64,000 nucleotides of DNA. Origin: JAFDXJ01 sp039811225. Lineage in GTDB: Bacteria; Bacteroidota; Bacteroidia; Chitinophagales; Chitinophagaceae. The stretch is from positions 1 to 64,000 of the forward strand of contig JBDHYG010000008.1 of the NCBI GenBank assembly GCA_039811225.1, read 5' to 3'. Positions 17,430 to 26,368 of the stretch are shown one piece after another. The notes under the pieces are model-generated. The model was not told the DNA's origin. It saw only the letters and a list, made by a program, of their open reading frames with translations, and did no database searches. Positions within the stretch are counted from its first letter, which is position 1; each line of letters begins with the position of its first letter. The position numbers and the translations under genes are program-made.

Positions 17430-18716
17430 ATGAAGAGCCGCCTCTTAGCCATTTTTACAGTTGCTGCATATATGTTGTTGGCATCCAGTTGTTTTTTGAA
17501 AGGAAAAACAAAAGGCCTTGTACCGGATGATGGGCAGCTTCATGGTGTGGCACCCAGTGCCAAGATGAGTATGACCAAGCCACCGGGCATGGTTTATATT
17601 CCGCCGGGAACATTCCATATGGGCCCCAGTGATGAAGATGTAAACTATAACTTTACTTCCCGCAATAAACAAGTGTCCATTAGTGGTTTCTGGATGGATG
17701 CAACAGAAATTACCAATAATCAATATCGCCAATTTGTTTGGTGGACAAAGGATTCTCTTGCCGCCGTTCAATTGGGTTATTTCAAGCAAGGCCAGGAATC
17801 AGATACCGCCATTGATTGGGCTAAAGCCCGTACAATTAAATGGAACGACCGGGCTACCCTGGAAAAACTCAGTGCATTGATGCTTTCTCCGGATAACCGG
17901 ATTTATGGTAAAATAGAAATTGATCCGGATAAAATTGTCTATAATATCCAGGGCTTTGATTTGAAGGAAGCTGCCAAATATGAAAATGAAGGCAGGCCAC
18001 GAAAAGATTTCATCTACCGGTACAATCAAAAAGTGTATCCTGATACGCTGGTATGGATGCGAGATTTTTCTTATTCCTACAATGAACCCATGACCAAAAG
18101 ATATTTTGCCCATCCTTCTTTTGGCACATACCCGGTAGTTGGTGTGAATTGGAAACAGGCCATGGCATTTTGTAATTGGCGTACGCGTTACCTGAATACC
18201 TATTTATTGAAAAAGAAAATGGCGCCAGAGAGTGATTTCCGTTTGCCAACAGAAGCAGAGTGGGAATATGCTGCTCGTGGTGGCCGTACCCAATCAATGT
18301 TCCCCTGGGGTAACTATTATACCAGGAATAAGAAAGGTTGCCTCCTGGCCAACTTTAAACCTGGCCGGGGTAATTACCCGGAAGACGGGGCTTTATATAC
18401 AGCAAAAGCAGATGCTTATTGGCCTAATGATTTCGGCTTGTATAATATGGCCGGAAATGTTTCCGAGTGGACAAAATCCTATTTCTATGAAGGATCATAT
18501 AATTTCCAACACGATATGAACCCCGATGTAAGCTGGAATGCATTGGACTCTGATCCACCACGCATGAAAAGAAAGGTGGTGCGAGGAGGCAGTTGGAAAG
18601 ATGTATGGTATTTCCTGGAAACAAGTACACGCCAGTATGAATACCAGGATACGGCAAAATCGTATATAGGCTTCCGCACTGTAATTGATTTACCTGCAAT
18701 GACACGTAAAAAATAA
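17430..18716 (+). CDS. gldK: GldK, type IX secretion/gliding lipoprotein
   Basis: A 428-aa outer membrane lipoprotein: signal peptide with the lipid-modified cysteine in LLASSC (Cys21), then a formylglycine-generating-enzyme (SUMF1/sulfatase-modifying) fold from about residue 50. Conserved segments are MVYIPPGTFHMGPSDED, WMDATEITNNQYRQFV, PVVGVNWKQAMAFCNWR, FRLPTEAEWEYAARGG, GLYNMAGNVSEW and VVRGGSWKD. GldK (PorK) forms periplasmic rings with GldN under the outer membrane and is needed for type IX secretion. It is the first gene of gldKLMN, with 78 bases to gldL. Confidence 0.96.
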   Translation: MKSRLLAIFTVAAYMLLASSCFLKGKTKGLVPDDGQLHGVAPSAKMSMTKPPGMVYIPPGTFHMGPSDEDVNYNFTSRNKQVSISGFWMDATEITNNQYRQFVWWTKDSLAAVQLGYFKQGQESDTAIDWAKARTIKWNDRATLEKLSALMLSPDNRIYGKIEIDPDKIVYNIQGFDLKEAAKYENEGRPRKDFIYRYNQKVYPDTLVWMRDFSYSYNEPMTKRYFAHPSFGTYPVVGVNWKQAMAFCNWRTRYLNTYLLKKKMAPESDFRLPTEAEWEYAARGGRTQSMFPWGNYYTRNKKGCLLANFKPGRGNYPEDGALYTAKADAYWPNDFGLYNMAGNVSEWTKSYFYEGSYNFQHDMNPDVSWNALDSDPPRMKRKVVRGGSWKDVWYFLETSTRQYEYQDTAKSYIGFRTVIDLPAMTRKK

Positions 18717-18794
18717 GCATACATTATCACTATTCCTATTAAACGAAAATTTTAAATTAAACATTCAAACACAAACATTTAAACACAATATCTT

Positions 18795-19571
18795 ATGGCA
18801 GTCGTAATCCCTTCCAAAGTCAGCAGAATTGTTGACATTTTTGTTTCTGTTGCCGCCGCAGTTGTTATTTGGGGTGCCCTTCAAAAATTGTTGCATACCG
18901 AATATGCGGACCTGTTCCTGAAAATTGGTTTAGGCACGGAAGCATTGGTTTTCCTAGTTTATGGCTTATTGTATATTTATTTCCCTACGGTCGATGACCG
19001 GGAAGTAACCATTGCAGGTGCTAAAGCACAACCGGTGTCTGTGGGTAATCCGGCATTAGATACCATGGAAAAAATGCTGAAAGATGCAGATATTACTCCT
19101 GCCAATCTTTCCAGGCTGAGTGCCGGATTTGAAAAATTAGGTACAACCGTGGATAATATGCGGGATATCAGTGATGTGGTGGCTGCTACCGGAGAATATA
19201 CACAAAAGACACGTGAAGCTGCCAATGCAATGGGTACTGTGAAAGATGCTTATATCGGAGCGGCCAATACAGCGATTGCTTTTACGCAGGCTTCTGATGG
19301 AGCCAAAATTTTCCACGACCAGGTACAGATACTGACCAAAAATTTATCTTCCTTAAATACGATCTATGAGCTGGAATTGCAGGAAAGCAATAATCATTTA
19401 AAAGCACTGAATACTTTTTATGGGAAGTTGGCAGAAGCTTCAAATGTTATGGTTACCACCGCAGATGATGCCAATCGTGCAAAACAAGAGATCGTATCCC
19501 TGGCAGGTAACCTGAATAAATTGAATCAGATTTACGGCAATATGATCAGCGCTATGCAGAGTGCCCGTTAA
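18795..19571 (+). CDS. gldL: GldL, type IX secretion/gliding inner-membrane motor protein
   Basis: A 258-aa protein with two N-terminal membrane helices (about 11-29 and 41-62), then a long, mostly helical cytoplasmic region with predicted coiled coils. The VSVAAAVVIWGALQKLLH and LFLKIGLGTEALVFLVYGL segments are typical of GldL. With GldM it forms the proton-driven rotary motor that powers type IX secretion and gliding. Neighbours gldK and gldM confirm the identity. Confidence 0.96.
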   Translation: MAVVIPSKVSRIVDIFVSVAAAVVIWGALQKLLHTEYADLFLKIGLGTEALVFLVYGLLYIYFPTVDDREVTIAGAKAQPVSVGNPALDTMEKMLKDADITPANLSRLSAGFEKLGTTVDNMRDISDVVAATGEYTQKTREAANAMGTVKDAYIGAANTAIAFTQASDGAKIFHDQVQILTKNLSSLNTIYELELQESNNHLKALNTFYGKLAEASNVMVTTADDANRAKQEIVSLAGNLNKLNQIYGNMISAMQSAR

Positions 19572-19620
19572 TCCAGGCAAGAGAAAAAAATCCTAAAAAA
19601 AGTAAAACCGAATTTGATTT

Positions 19621-21147
19621 ATGTCAGCTCTACCTAAGGAACCGCGGCAAAAGATGATTAATATGATGTATTTGGTGCTAACTGCTATGTTGGCATTGAA
19701 TGTAGCCGCCGAAATATTAAATGCTTTCAAAACGGTGAATGAAAGCCTGATGACGGCCAATGCAACGATCGATGCAAAAAACCAGGATATCTTTAAATCT
19801 TTTCAGCAAAAATTAAATGACCCAAAAACTGCCGAAAGGGCCAGGATTTGGGAACCCAAAGCACAACAGGTTAAGAAATATTCTGATGACATGATTGCCT
19901 TCATTGACGGGGTAAAAATGGAAGTCATGAAAGCAGCCGGTTATACACCGGAACACCCGGAGAAAATGAAGGATGATGACCTCGAAGCAACTACCCGAAT
20001 CATGAGTGATCCGGGTACAAGGGGTAAAGAACTTTTACAAAAACTGACAGATTATCGGAAGAATGTCTTAGCGGTAGATTCTTCAGTAAATGCAGAATTT
20101 GCCAAGACCCTACCCATTGACCTGCACATTCCTAAAAGCAATAACCAGGCAAGTAATAAAGACTGGGCAACCGCTTATTTCAGTATGACTCCGGCTGTAG
20201 CTACGATCACCATGCTCAGCAAGTTTCAAAATGATGTAAAAAACAGTGAGGCAATGGTGGTGGAATTCCTGCACCGGAAAGTAGGTGAAGTGGAAATTGT
20301 GTATGATGCTTTCCAGGCATTTGCCGGAACCAATTCACAATATCTTATGCCAGGACAAGAACTGCAAATAACAGCCGGAGTGGGTGCTTTCAGTAAAGCA
20401 GCTCAGCCATCTATTACGGTAGATGGTGCTCCTGTCACCCTGAATGCAGATGGGGTGGCTGAATATAAAACTAATGTGGGCGGACCGGGTGCTTATACAA
20501 AGAAAGTAGTCATTAATTTTATTAAACCGGATGGCACTCCCGGCCAGGTTATTAAAGATGTACAATATACTGTTGGTAACCCAACTGGTGTGAGTGTTAG
20601 TGCTGACGATGTAAAAGTTTTATATATCGGCCTGGACAACCATTTATCCATTGGGGGCGGCACGGTAGGGGATGAACGTATTTCTGTTAGTATGGAAAAT
20701 GGCACATTATCTAAAACGGGTGCCGGGAAATATATAGCCCGGCCGGGAAGAGCTGGTACCGCCACTGTAAATGTTACTATTGATGGGAAGACCACTCCTT
20801 TTACCTTCCGGGTAAAAACAGTACCGGATCCGGTGGCAAAAGTGGGTAATAATAAAGGAGGCCGGATGCGCGTTAATGAATTTAAAGCCCAGTTTGGTGT
20901 ACGTGCTGATTTGGAAAACTTTGTGTTTGAAAATGTTCGTTTCAATGTGGTAGGTTTTACGATTGTATTGAATGGCGCCGGTTTCCCACAACTGGTATAC
21001 CAGGATGTGAATGGTGACTCCTTTGACGGAATCCGTAACCTGATAGAAAAATGTAAAGTGGGAACGACCGTAATGATTGATAATATTGAAGCGAACGGCC
21101 CGGGTGGTACCAGGCTATTACCACCTATTGGATTTACACTTTATTAA
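19621..21147 (+). CDS. gldM: GldM, type IX secretion/gliding motor shaft protein
   Basis: A 508-aa protein with one N-terminal membrane helix in the characteristic segment KMINMMYLVLTAMLALNVAA (11-30). A helical bundle (about 35-220) and three beta-rich periplasmic domains follow (roughly 225-310, 320-400 and 405-508). GldM dimers span the periplasm, linking the GldL motor to the GldK/GldN rings. It starts 49 bases after gldL and ends 8 bases before gldN. Confidence 0.96.
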   Translation: MSALPKEPRQKMINMMYLVLTAMLALNVAAEILNAFKTVNESLMTANATIDAKNQDIFKSFQQKLNDPKTAERARIWEPKAQQVKKYSDDMIAFIDGVKMEVMKAAGYTPEHPEKMKDDDLEATTRIMSDPGTRGKELLQKLTDYRKNVLAVDSSVNAEFAKTLPIDLHIPKSNNQASNKDWATAYFSMTPAVATITMLSKFQNDVKNSEAMVVEFLHRKVGEVEIVYDAFQAFAGTNSQYLMPGQELQITAGVGAFSKAAQPSITVDGAPVTLNADGVAEYKTNVGGPGAYTKKVVINFIKPDGTPGQVIKDVQYTVGNPTGVSVSADDVKVLYIGLDNHLSIGGGTVGDERISVSMENGTLSKTGAGKYIARPGRAGTATVNVTIDGKTTPFTFRVKTVPDPVAKVGNNKGGRMRVNEFKAQFGVRADLENFVFENVRFNVVGFTIVLNGAGFPQLVYQDVNGDSFDGIRNLIEKCKVGTTVMIDNIEANGPGGTRLLPPIGFTLY

Positions 21148-21155
21148 TTTGATAT

Positions 21156-22190
21156 ATGAAGGCAAAAGCATGTAAGTATTTTTTCTTTGTTGCAAGTCTT
21201 TTTGCAATTATGCAAAACAGTTATGCACAAAACAGGCAGCCTATTCGCCGGAATAATTATGGGGATATGAACCCACCGGCAAATAATACACAAGATACCG
21301 CTATCAAACCCAATACAAATGTGTTTTATCAGCGGGATACAAGCTTGCCCATAACGGTCATCAAAAGTTCCGGTAATGGTATCTTGGATAGCGTAAAAGT
21401 ATCCTTACGGAATGATGCATCCATAGAGCAAAATCTGGTGAAGGACAGGCAACCACTTCCATATGAAAATTTACGGGAAGATGATGCCGTATTCCGTGTA
21501 CGGGTTTGGCGGGAAATTGATACCCGGGAGAAAATGAATCTGCCATTTATGTATGCTGCCAATGAAGATAATGGCAACCAACGCTTTATTTCTATTTTAT
21601 TGCAGGCAATTAAAGATGGCGATGTTACGGCATTTAGTGGTGAAGATGATCGGTTTACCACACCCATAACATTTGAAGATGCAATGAAGGCTTTTGCCGG
21701 TGGGAGTGATACAGTGGCAAAGATTGACCGGGATGGTAATGTAGTGGGTTATGAAGTAAGGGACAAACAATTTGACCCGGATTCTATTTACAAGTTTCGA
21801 TTAAAAGAAGAATGGATTTTTGATAAGGAATCCAGCCGCTTATTTGTACGTATTTTGGGCATAGCACCGGTACTGCCTTTTCGGTTGTCAACCGGGGATA
21901 TTATACCCAATAGTGAGCGGGCTATTTGGTGGGTATATTACCCGGATCTCAGGCCGGTCCTCGCTAAACATGATGTGTACAATCCTAAAAACTATGGTAG
22001 CCGCATGACCTGGGAGGAGTTATTTGAAAGCCGTATGTTCAGTAGCTATATTACCAAATCCACCATGGATAATCCTTTTGACCAAAGCCTGGCCAATATT
22101 TATCCCAACAATACCCTGTTCAGATTATTGCGAGGTGAGGAGATTAAAGGAAAGATATTTGATTATGAGCAATCGCTCTGGTCCTATTAA
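21156..22190 (+). CDS. gldN: GldN, type IX secretion/gliding periplasmic ring protein
   Basis: A 344-aa protein with a signal peptide (about 1-24, ending NSYAQ), a variable N/P/T-rich stretch, and a conserved GldN/PorN core from about 95. The core includes VFRVRVWREIDTREKMNLPF, YKFRLKEEWIFDKESSRLFV, IWWVYYPDLRPVLAKHDVYN and TWEELFESRMFSSYITK. It assembles with GldK into the outer-membrane-associated periplasmic ring. It is the last gene of gldKLMN and is followed by a terminator 20 bases downstream. Confidence 0.96.
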   Translation: MKAKACKYFFFVASLFAIMQNSYAQNRQPIRRNNYGDMNPPANNTQDTAIKPNTNVFYQRDTSLPITVIKSSGNGILDSVKVSLRNDASIEQNLVKDRQPLPYENLREDDAVFRVRVWREIDTREKMNLPFMYAANEDNGNQRFISILLQAIKDGDVTAFSGEDDRFTTPITFEDAMKAFAGGSDTVAKIDRDGNVVGYEVRDKQFDPDSIYKFRLKEEWIFDKESSRLFVRILGIAPVLPFRLSTGDIIPNSERAIWWVYYPDLRPVLAKHDVYNPKNYGSRMTWEELFESRMFSSYITKSTMDNPFDQSLANIYPNNTLFRLLRGEEIKGKIFDYEQSLWSY

Positions 22191-22210
22191 TAGTTGCAAA
22201 CTGATTATAC

Positions 22211-22236
22211 AAGACCCTGGTAACAGGGTCTTTTTT
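22211..22236 (+). terminator. Intrinsic terminator of gldKLMN
   Basis: A perfect 9-bp stem (AAGACCCTG / CAGGGTCTT, arms 22211-22219 and 22224-22232) with a GTAA tetraloop runs into a T tract. On the minus strand the hairpin has a weak T tail and might also help end uvrC transcription. Confidence 0.9.
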
Positions 22237-22278
22237 ATTCCATTTTTTAATAATTTTTTAAAATAAATCTATCGAAAA

Positions 22279-22309
22279 TTGGAAAATGTAATTTCAATGG
22301 TTATCTTTG
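22279..22309 (+). promoter_or_regulatory. Well-formed Bacteroidota promoter with no plus-strand gene downstream
   Basis: TTG (22279-22281), then exactly 20 bases, then TATCTTTG (22302-22309). This is one of the two best -33/-7 matches found in the window. It lies just after the gldN terminator and points into the 3' end of the antisense uvrC gene, where no plus-strand coding frame follows. Confidence 0.5.
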
Positions 22310-22314
22310 CCTTG

Positions 22315-22376
22315 GTTTTTCATAGGATATTGGATTTTATTACGGGGTTGGATTTTCATCCAGACCCCTTTTTTTT
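22315..22376 (+). ncRNA. Candidate small RNA antisense to the 3' end of uvrC
   Basis: The promoter at 22279-22309 predicts a start near 22315. An intrinsic terminator lies about 30 bases further on: stem GGGGTTGGAT (22344-22353) pairing with ATCCA-ACCCC (22358-22368, one bulged G), a TTTC loop and eight T. The resulting transcript of about 60 nt has no open frame and covers the last uvrC codons plus the uvrC stop. The hairpin lies in DNA coding for the uvrC C terminus, so both signals could be chance. No known RNA family is recognised. Confidence 0.25.
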
Positions 22377-24166
22377 AGATAACTTGTTACCAATGATGCT
22401 TTTGCTTTACCTACAACGGTAGCTATTTCCTCTTTGGATTTTTTCTTAATATTTTTGATTGATTTAAAAGCAATTAATAACTGTTCAGCAGTATTTTTCC
22501 CAATTCCTTTAATATCCTCCAATTCATTTTTAATGGTGCCTTTTGATCTTTTCTTCCGGTGAAAATTGATACCAAAGCGATGTACTTCATCTCGGATAAA
22601 CCGTACCAGGTTGAGCATATCACTTTGTGGAGGTAATTGAATTGAATCTTTGTCCTGTGGGAAAAAGATTTCTTCCAAATTTTTGGCTAAGCCAATAACC
22701 GTCATTCGTTTTTCCAGGTTCAATTTACGAATACTTTCCATGGCAGCACTTAGCTGGCCTTTCCCTCCGTCAATGATCACCAATTGGGGCAGGGAAGCAT
22801 TTTCATCCAGTAATCTTTTATACCGGCGGTATACCACTTCTTTCATGGTGGCAAAATCATTGATGCCGGAAACTGTTTTTACATGGTAATGCCGGTAATT
22901 AGCTTTATCTGGCTGGCCATTCTTAAAACATACCATGGCCGATACAGGAAAGCTTCCCTGGAAATTACTATTATCAAAGCATTCAATATGTATTGGCAGT
23001 TCCTGTAAATGCAAAGCTGATTGTAAGGCTTGTAAAGTAAGCATGCTATGCTGATCGGAAAGTTTTTTGATATGCAGTGTGGCTTTCCTTTTTTGATCAT
23101 CTTTAAAATACAAAGCATTCTTGGTGGACAAATCCAGTAGCTTTTTCTTTTCACCACCTTTTGGAACCGTAATTGTTATACCAGGTTCTGGAAGATCAAT
23201 GACAAAGGGCACAACAATTTCTTCCGCCTTACTTCCAAATGTTTTCCTGGAGTCGGTTATAGCCAGTATTAAAATTTCAGCATCTGTTTCCTCCAGTTTA
23301 GTAATGAATTTATAGGAATGCGTTTGTATAATCGTACCGAATTGTACCATTAAATAGTTGATATAAGCCGTTTCCTTATCGCGGATAAATGAAAAGACAT
23401 CCAGGTTTTTTTGAGTTTTGTTTACCACTACCGAATGAGCCTGGTATTGTTCGAGGTCTCCTAATTTCTTTTTGATGAGTGCAGCTTTTTCAAACTGGAG
23501 ATTAGAGGCATAATAGGCCATCTCTTCTTTATATCGTTGAATGACCGGCCGGAGATTCCCCCGCAACATTTGTCGTACCTGTGCGAGGCCTTCCTCATAA
23601 GAAGCTTTTGACTGCAGGCCTTCACAGGGCCCCAGGCAATTACCTAAATGGTATTCCAGGCATACTTTAAATTTTTTCTTCTGAATATTTTTATCGGTCA
23701 GGGGCAATTTACAAGTGCGCAGCGGAATAAATTCCCGGATAAAATTTAATAACTCCCGCACCCGGCCAACAGATGTAAAGGGGCCAATGTATTCCGAACC
23801 ATCATTCATTCTTTTTCTTGTCAGGAATATGCGGGGGAAAGGTTCGTTCTTTATTACAATGAAAGGGTAGGATTTATCGTCCTTGAGATTAATATTAAAT
23901 TTTGGCTGATATTCTTTAATTAATGCATTCTCGAGTAAGAGGGCATCCTGTTCGGAATCAACGACTGTAAACTCAATTTTAGCAATACGCCGGACTAATT
24001 CATTTGTTTTGTATCCGATTTTTAGTTTTGTAAAATAGGAAGCTATTCGTTTCCGGAGATTTTTTGCTTTGCCTACATACATTAAATTTCCCGCTGCATC
24101 GAAATATTTATATATGCCCGGTAAAGGGGGATAATCCTGTGGAATAAATTTGAAAACGTTGTCCAT
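22340..24166 (-). CDS. uvrC: Excinuclease ABC subunit C
   Basis: A 608-aa protein of normal UvrC length. The order is the GIY-YIG nuclease domain (15-95, with GIYKYFD and MYVGKAKNLRKR), cysteines in the 160s-180s region, a UVR motif (about 210-240), the RNase H-like C-terminal nuclease domain (HIECFDNSNFQG and VVIDGGKGQLSAA), and tandem helix-hairpin-helix motifs (LEDIKGIGKNTAEQLL and the final 40 residues). With UvrAB it makes both incisions around bulky DNA lesions. It follows the lipoprotein-like gene by 7 bases and is probably co-transcribed with it. Confidence 0.96.
   Translation of the reverse strand: MDNVFKFIPQDYPPLPGIYKYFDAAGNLMYVGKAKNLRKRIASYFTKLKIGYKTNELVRRIAKIEFTVVDSEQDALLLENALIKEYQPKFNINLKDDKSYPFIVIKNEPFPRIFLTRKRMNDGSEYIGPFTSVGRVRELLNFIREFIPLRTCKLPLTDKNIQKKKFKVCLEYHLGNCLGPCEGLQSKASYEEGLAQVRQMLRGNLRPVIQRYKEEMAYYASNLQFEKAALIKKKLGDLEQYQAHSVVVNKTQKNLDVFSFIRDKETAYINYLMVQFGTIIQTHSYKFITKLEETDAEILILAITDSRKTFGSKAEEIVVPFVIDLPEPGITITVPKGGEKKKLLDLSTKNALYFKDDQKRKATLHIKKLSDQHSMLTLQALQSALHLQELPIHIECFDNSNFQGSFPVSAMVCFKNGQPDKANYRHYHVKTVSGINDFATMKEVVYRRYKRLLDENASLPQLVIIDGGKGQLSAAMESIRKLNLEKRMTVIGLAKNLEEIFFPQDKDSIQLPPQSDMLNLVRFIRDEVHRFGINFHRKKRSKGTIKNELEDIKGIGKNTAEQLLIAFKSIKNIKKKSKEEIATVVGKAKASLVTSYLKKRGLDENPTP
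22344..22376 (+). terminator. Intrinsic-terminator-like hairpin inside the uvrC 3' end
   Basis: A ten-pair GC-rich stem with a single bulged G and a 4-base loop is followed by eight T on the plus strand. It is the proposed end of the candidate small RNA. It may only reflect the Lys/Arg/Gly and Pro codons of uvrC read on the other strand. Confidence 0.4.
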
Positions 24167-24173
24167 ATCTATT

Positions 24174-24776
24174 TTACCAAACCACTTTTATTTGTTGCTT
24201 CTTTTCCTGGCCATCGGGAAATACCACACTTTTTAAAATAGTAAAGCCTTTATTGTTTTTCCACCACCATTTTTCGAGAACTGCTGAGTCCGGATAAGTG
24301 CGATTGATGGTATAAATAATGTCTTTTACTTCTTGTGTTGTTGTATCCAGCAATACCAGTACACTCTGTACCGGTAAGCTGGTATCTATGGTAGTATAAC
24401 TAAAAGTAAAGCTGGCTGTACTCTGGTCAAGAAAAATATTTTCAGTGTATTTTTCCTGTAAACCCGGTGCATTGATGCTGTCAAGTAGCAGGCGATGCGC
24501 ATATGCTTGTATATTCTCTTTTGATATAGCCGAGGAATCGTTTTTGCCGTTTTCATTTTCTACAATTTGATATGGGGTGGTGGTAGCCTGATTGAGCGAA
24601 GTCAATTGCTCGCGGATATATGAATTGATGGGATAAAAAACCGTGGTATCTTTTGGCTTCTGTGCATGTGGGGTGCCGGCATCTGTAGGTGCATTGCGGC
24701 AATGGCACAAAAAAACCATACATACGATTGCAAGGAGAATACGGGCCGACATGCGAAAGTGCTTAATTTTTGTCAA
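24174..24776 (-). CDS. Hypothetical exported protein, possible lipoprotein
   Basis: A 200-aa protein with a hydrophobic export signal (about 12-25) ending FLCHC. A cysteine sits where a lipid-modified residue would be, but the preceding residues are not a canonical lipobox. The mature part is soluble, mixed alpha/beta, with FSYTTIDTSLPVQSVLVLLD and a tryptophan cluster (EKWWWK). I do not recognise a family. It precedes uvrC by 7 bases on the same strand, which suggests co-transcription rather than a shared role. An alternative ATG at 24752 keeps the signal sequence. Confidence 0.7.
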   Translation of the reverse strand: MTKIKHFRMSARILLAIVCMVFLCHCRNAPTDAGTPHAQKPKDTTVFYPINSYIREQLTSLNQATTTPYQIVENENGKNDSSAISKENIQAYAHRLLLDSINAPGLQEKYTENIFLDQSTASFTFSYTTIDTSLPVQSVLVLLDTTTQEVKDIIYTINRTYPDSAVLEKWWWKNNKGFTILKSVVFPDGQEKKQQIKVVW

Positions 24777-24858
24777 AAGAATTTTGTAAAATTAAAAAAT
24801 ATGCCTGTTCCAATAGCGTGGAAGAGCAAAGAGAATTGCTAAAAATGGAGATGCCTTA

Positions 24859-26352
24859 TTATTTGATGGTTTTTGTAAATCCAATCTTTAACCCATAATT
24901 CAGGAGATATTCTTTAATGGGATAATCATTGGACATGGAAGGCAGGAACTGATAGCGGAATTGTGGGCCCACCTGCCATTTAACGGAGCCTGTTTTATAA
25001 CTCAGGTAAGTCTCTACATTTCCATTTACATTCCAGTTACGCATTAACTTAGAACCATCGGCAAAATCTTTGAAATTCGTGGAAACAACGAATGGCTCTT
25101 TATCAAAGGTATAGGTCGGTTGAACGGATGTGGCCACATTCCAGGAAAGTTTTCCTTTTTCCAAAATCTTATAATCAAGACCAACCGGAATGGAAAGCTG
25201 GTAATACCTGTTCTTCAAAGTAAAAGGCGTACTGGGTGCAATAGTGCGATTTAATAGGAAAGGACTGAAAACTGTGGGTACATTTTCATCCATTACCGGG
25301 GCCACGTCTGCAGAATATAGATAGGCATCAATATAATATTGATCCATATTAAACTGCAAACCTGTTTTTAGTGTAAATCTGTCAGAAAGTTTATATCCGA
25401 GAGCGAAACCTAATTCATATCCGATAGCCGGTTTATGGCTGACCATTTTATTTACGTCAAAAATAAAGGGAGAAGTAGCTAAAGATAAAGCGGATACATA
25501 AGTGCTGGCAGCTTTACCCTGCTGATTATCTGTAAGCCGGCGATAACTCACTGATGGTGTCAGGTAAAATTGGAAATCAAATTTTGAAATCGTATTCTTA
25601 AATGGCCGGTATGCATAGGAAGAACGACTATTCTCCAGGATTTCATCTATATCGCTGCTGGTTGAATAGGAATTAACAGCATACCTGAAATAATAGGGGG
25701 CACCTGTGTTTTGAAGATCATTGTTTGGTGCAAAATTCAGACCGGCCGCGAGGGCGTAAGGTTGAGAAATTGTTTTCAGTGCAAAATCAAAAAGATCTAT
25801 TTGTTGATTATGTTTTTCACTATTTGTAGAAGGATCATTGATAGCATTCGCTAGCTGGGTATTACCGTTTTTGGCAGTTGCTAATAGATTTTCAGCTATC
25901 AATGAATTATCTTTTACAATGAAATTGTTCTTATCATTGAATACTATGGCATTGGTGAAATCAGCATTTCTACTCTGGAGTGTTTCTGTTACAGAAGCCA
26001 TAGTAGATAGGGTAATATTGTTAATAGCCAGGTTACCGGTCAATGCGGCATCAGCCTGCCGGGTTGTAATTGAAGGATCCGTTGCATTTTGTCCGGCTGA
26101 AGTGGTTTGTGTATTTGTCTTTTGCTGAACAGCCAGGATGGATGTCTTAATTTCCGGTTTTATGATTAATGAACCCACTACTAACAAGGAGATGACCAAT
26201 ACGGATATAGTGGTGAGTGCCGGCCATTTTTTATGGCCATGGATTTGGTGTTGAATGCGCCTCCAGGTTTGATCGGATGGATACAACCTGTACTGGTCAG
26301 CCTGCTCTTTTAAAAAATCCTCAAAATCAGTATGGTCATATGGGTTTTCCAT
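24859..26352 (-). CDS. Single-TM protein with anti-sigma-like N terminus and C-terminal outer membrane beta-barrel domain
   Basis: A 497-aa protein. Residues 1-42 are acidic and soluble (FEDFLKEQADQYRLYPSD, then WRRIQHQIHG). One membrane helix follows (about 43-65, VISLLVVGSLII). A polar linker rich in N, T and A spans roughly 70-190. Residues about 200-497 form many amphipathic beta strands ending NYGLKIGFTKTIK, like small outer membrane beta-barrel proteins. There is no cleavable signal peptide. It lies 16 bases after an ECF sigma gene, so the N terminus may be an anti-sigma segment. If both parts insert as predicted, one chain would link inner and outer membranes. The fusion and topology are inferred from sequence. 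Confidence 0.7.
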   Translation of the reverse strand: MENPYDHTDFEDFLKEQADQYRLYPSDQTWRRIQHQIHGHKKWPALTTISVLVISLLVVGSLIIKPEIKTSILAVQQKTNTQTTSAGQNATDPSITTRQADAALTGNLAINNITLSTMASVTETLQSRNADFTNAIVFNDKNNFIVKDNSLIAENLLATAKNGNTQLANAINDPSTNSEKHNQQIDLFDFALKTISQPYALAAGLNFAPNNDLQNTGAPYYFRYAVNSYSTSSDIDEILENSRSSYAYRPFKNTISKFDFQFYLTPSVSYRRLTDNQQGKAASTYVSALSLATSPFIFDVNKMVSHKPAIGYELGFALGYKLSDRFTLKTGLQFNMDQYYIDAYLYSADVAPVMDENVPTVFSPFLLNRTIAPSTPFTLKNRYYQLSIPVGLDYKILEKGKLSWNVATSVQPTYTFDKEPFVVSTNFKDFADGSKLMRNWNVNGNVETYLSYKTGSVKWQVGPQFRYQFLPSMSNDYPIKEYLLNYGLKIGFTKTIK

Positions 26353-26368
26353 TCTTTACTGCATAAGA

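Noticed and set aside
20493..20945. A 150-aa minus-strand frame in gldM
   Set aside because: Shadow of the conserved GldM C-terminal domains; no signal or motif of its own.
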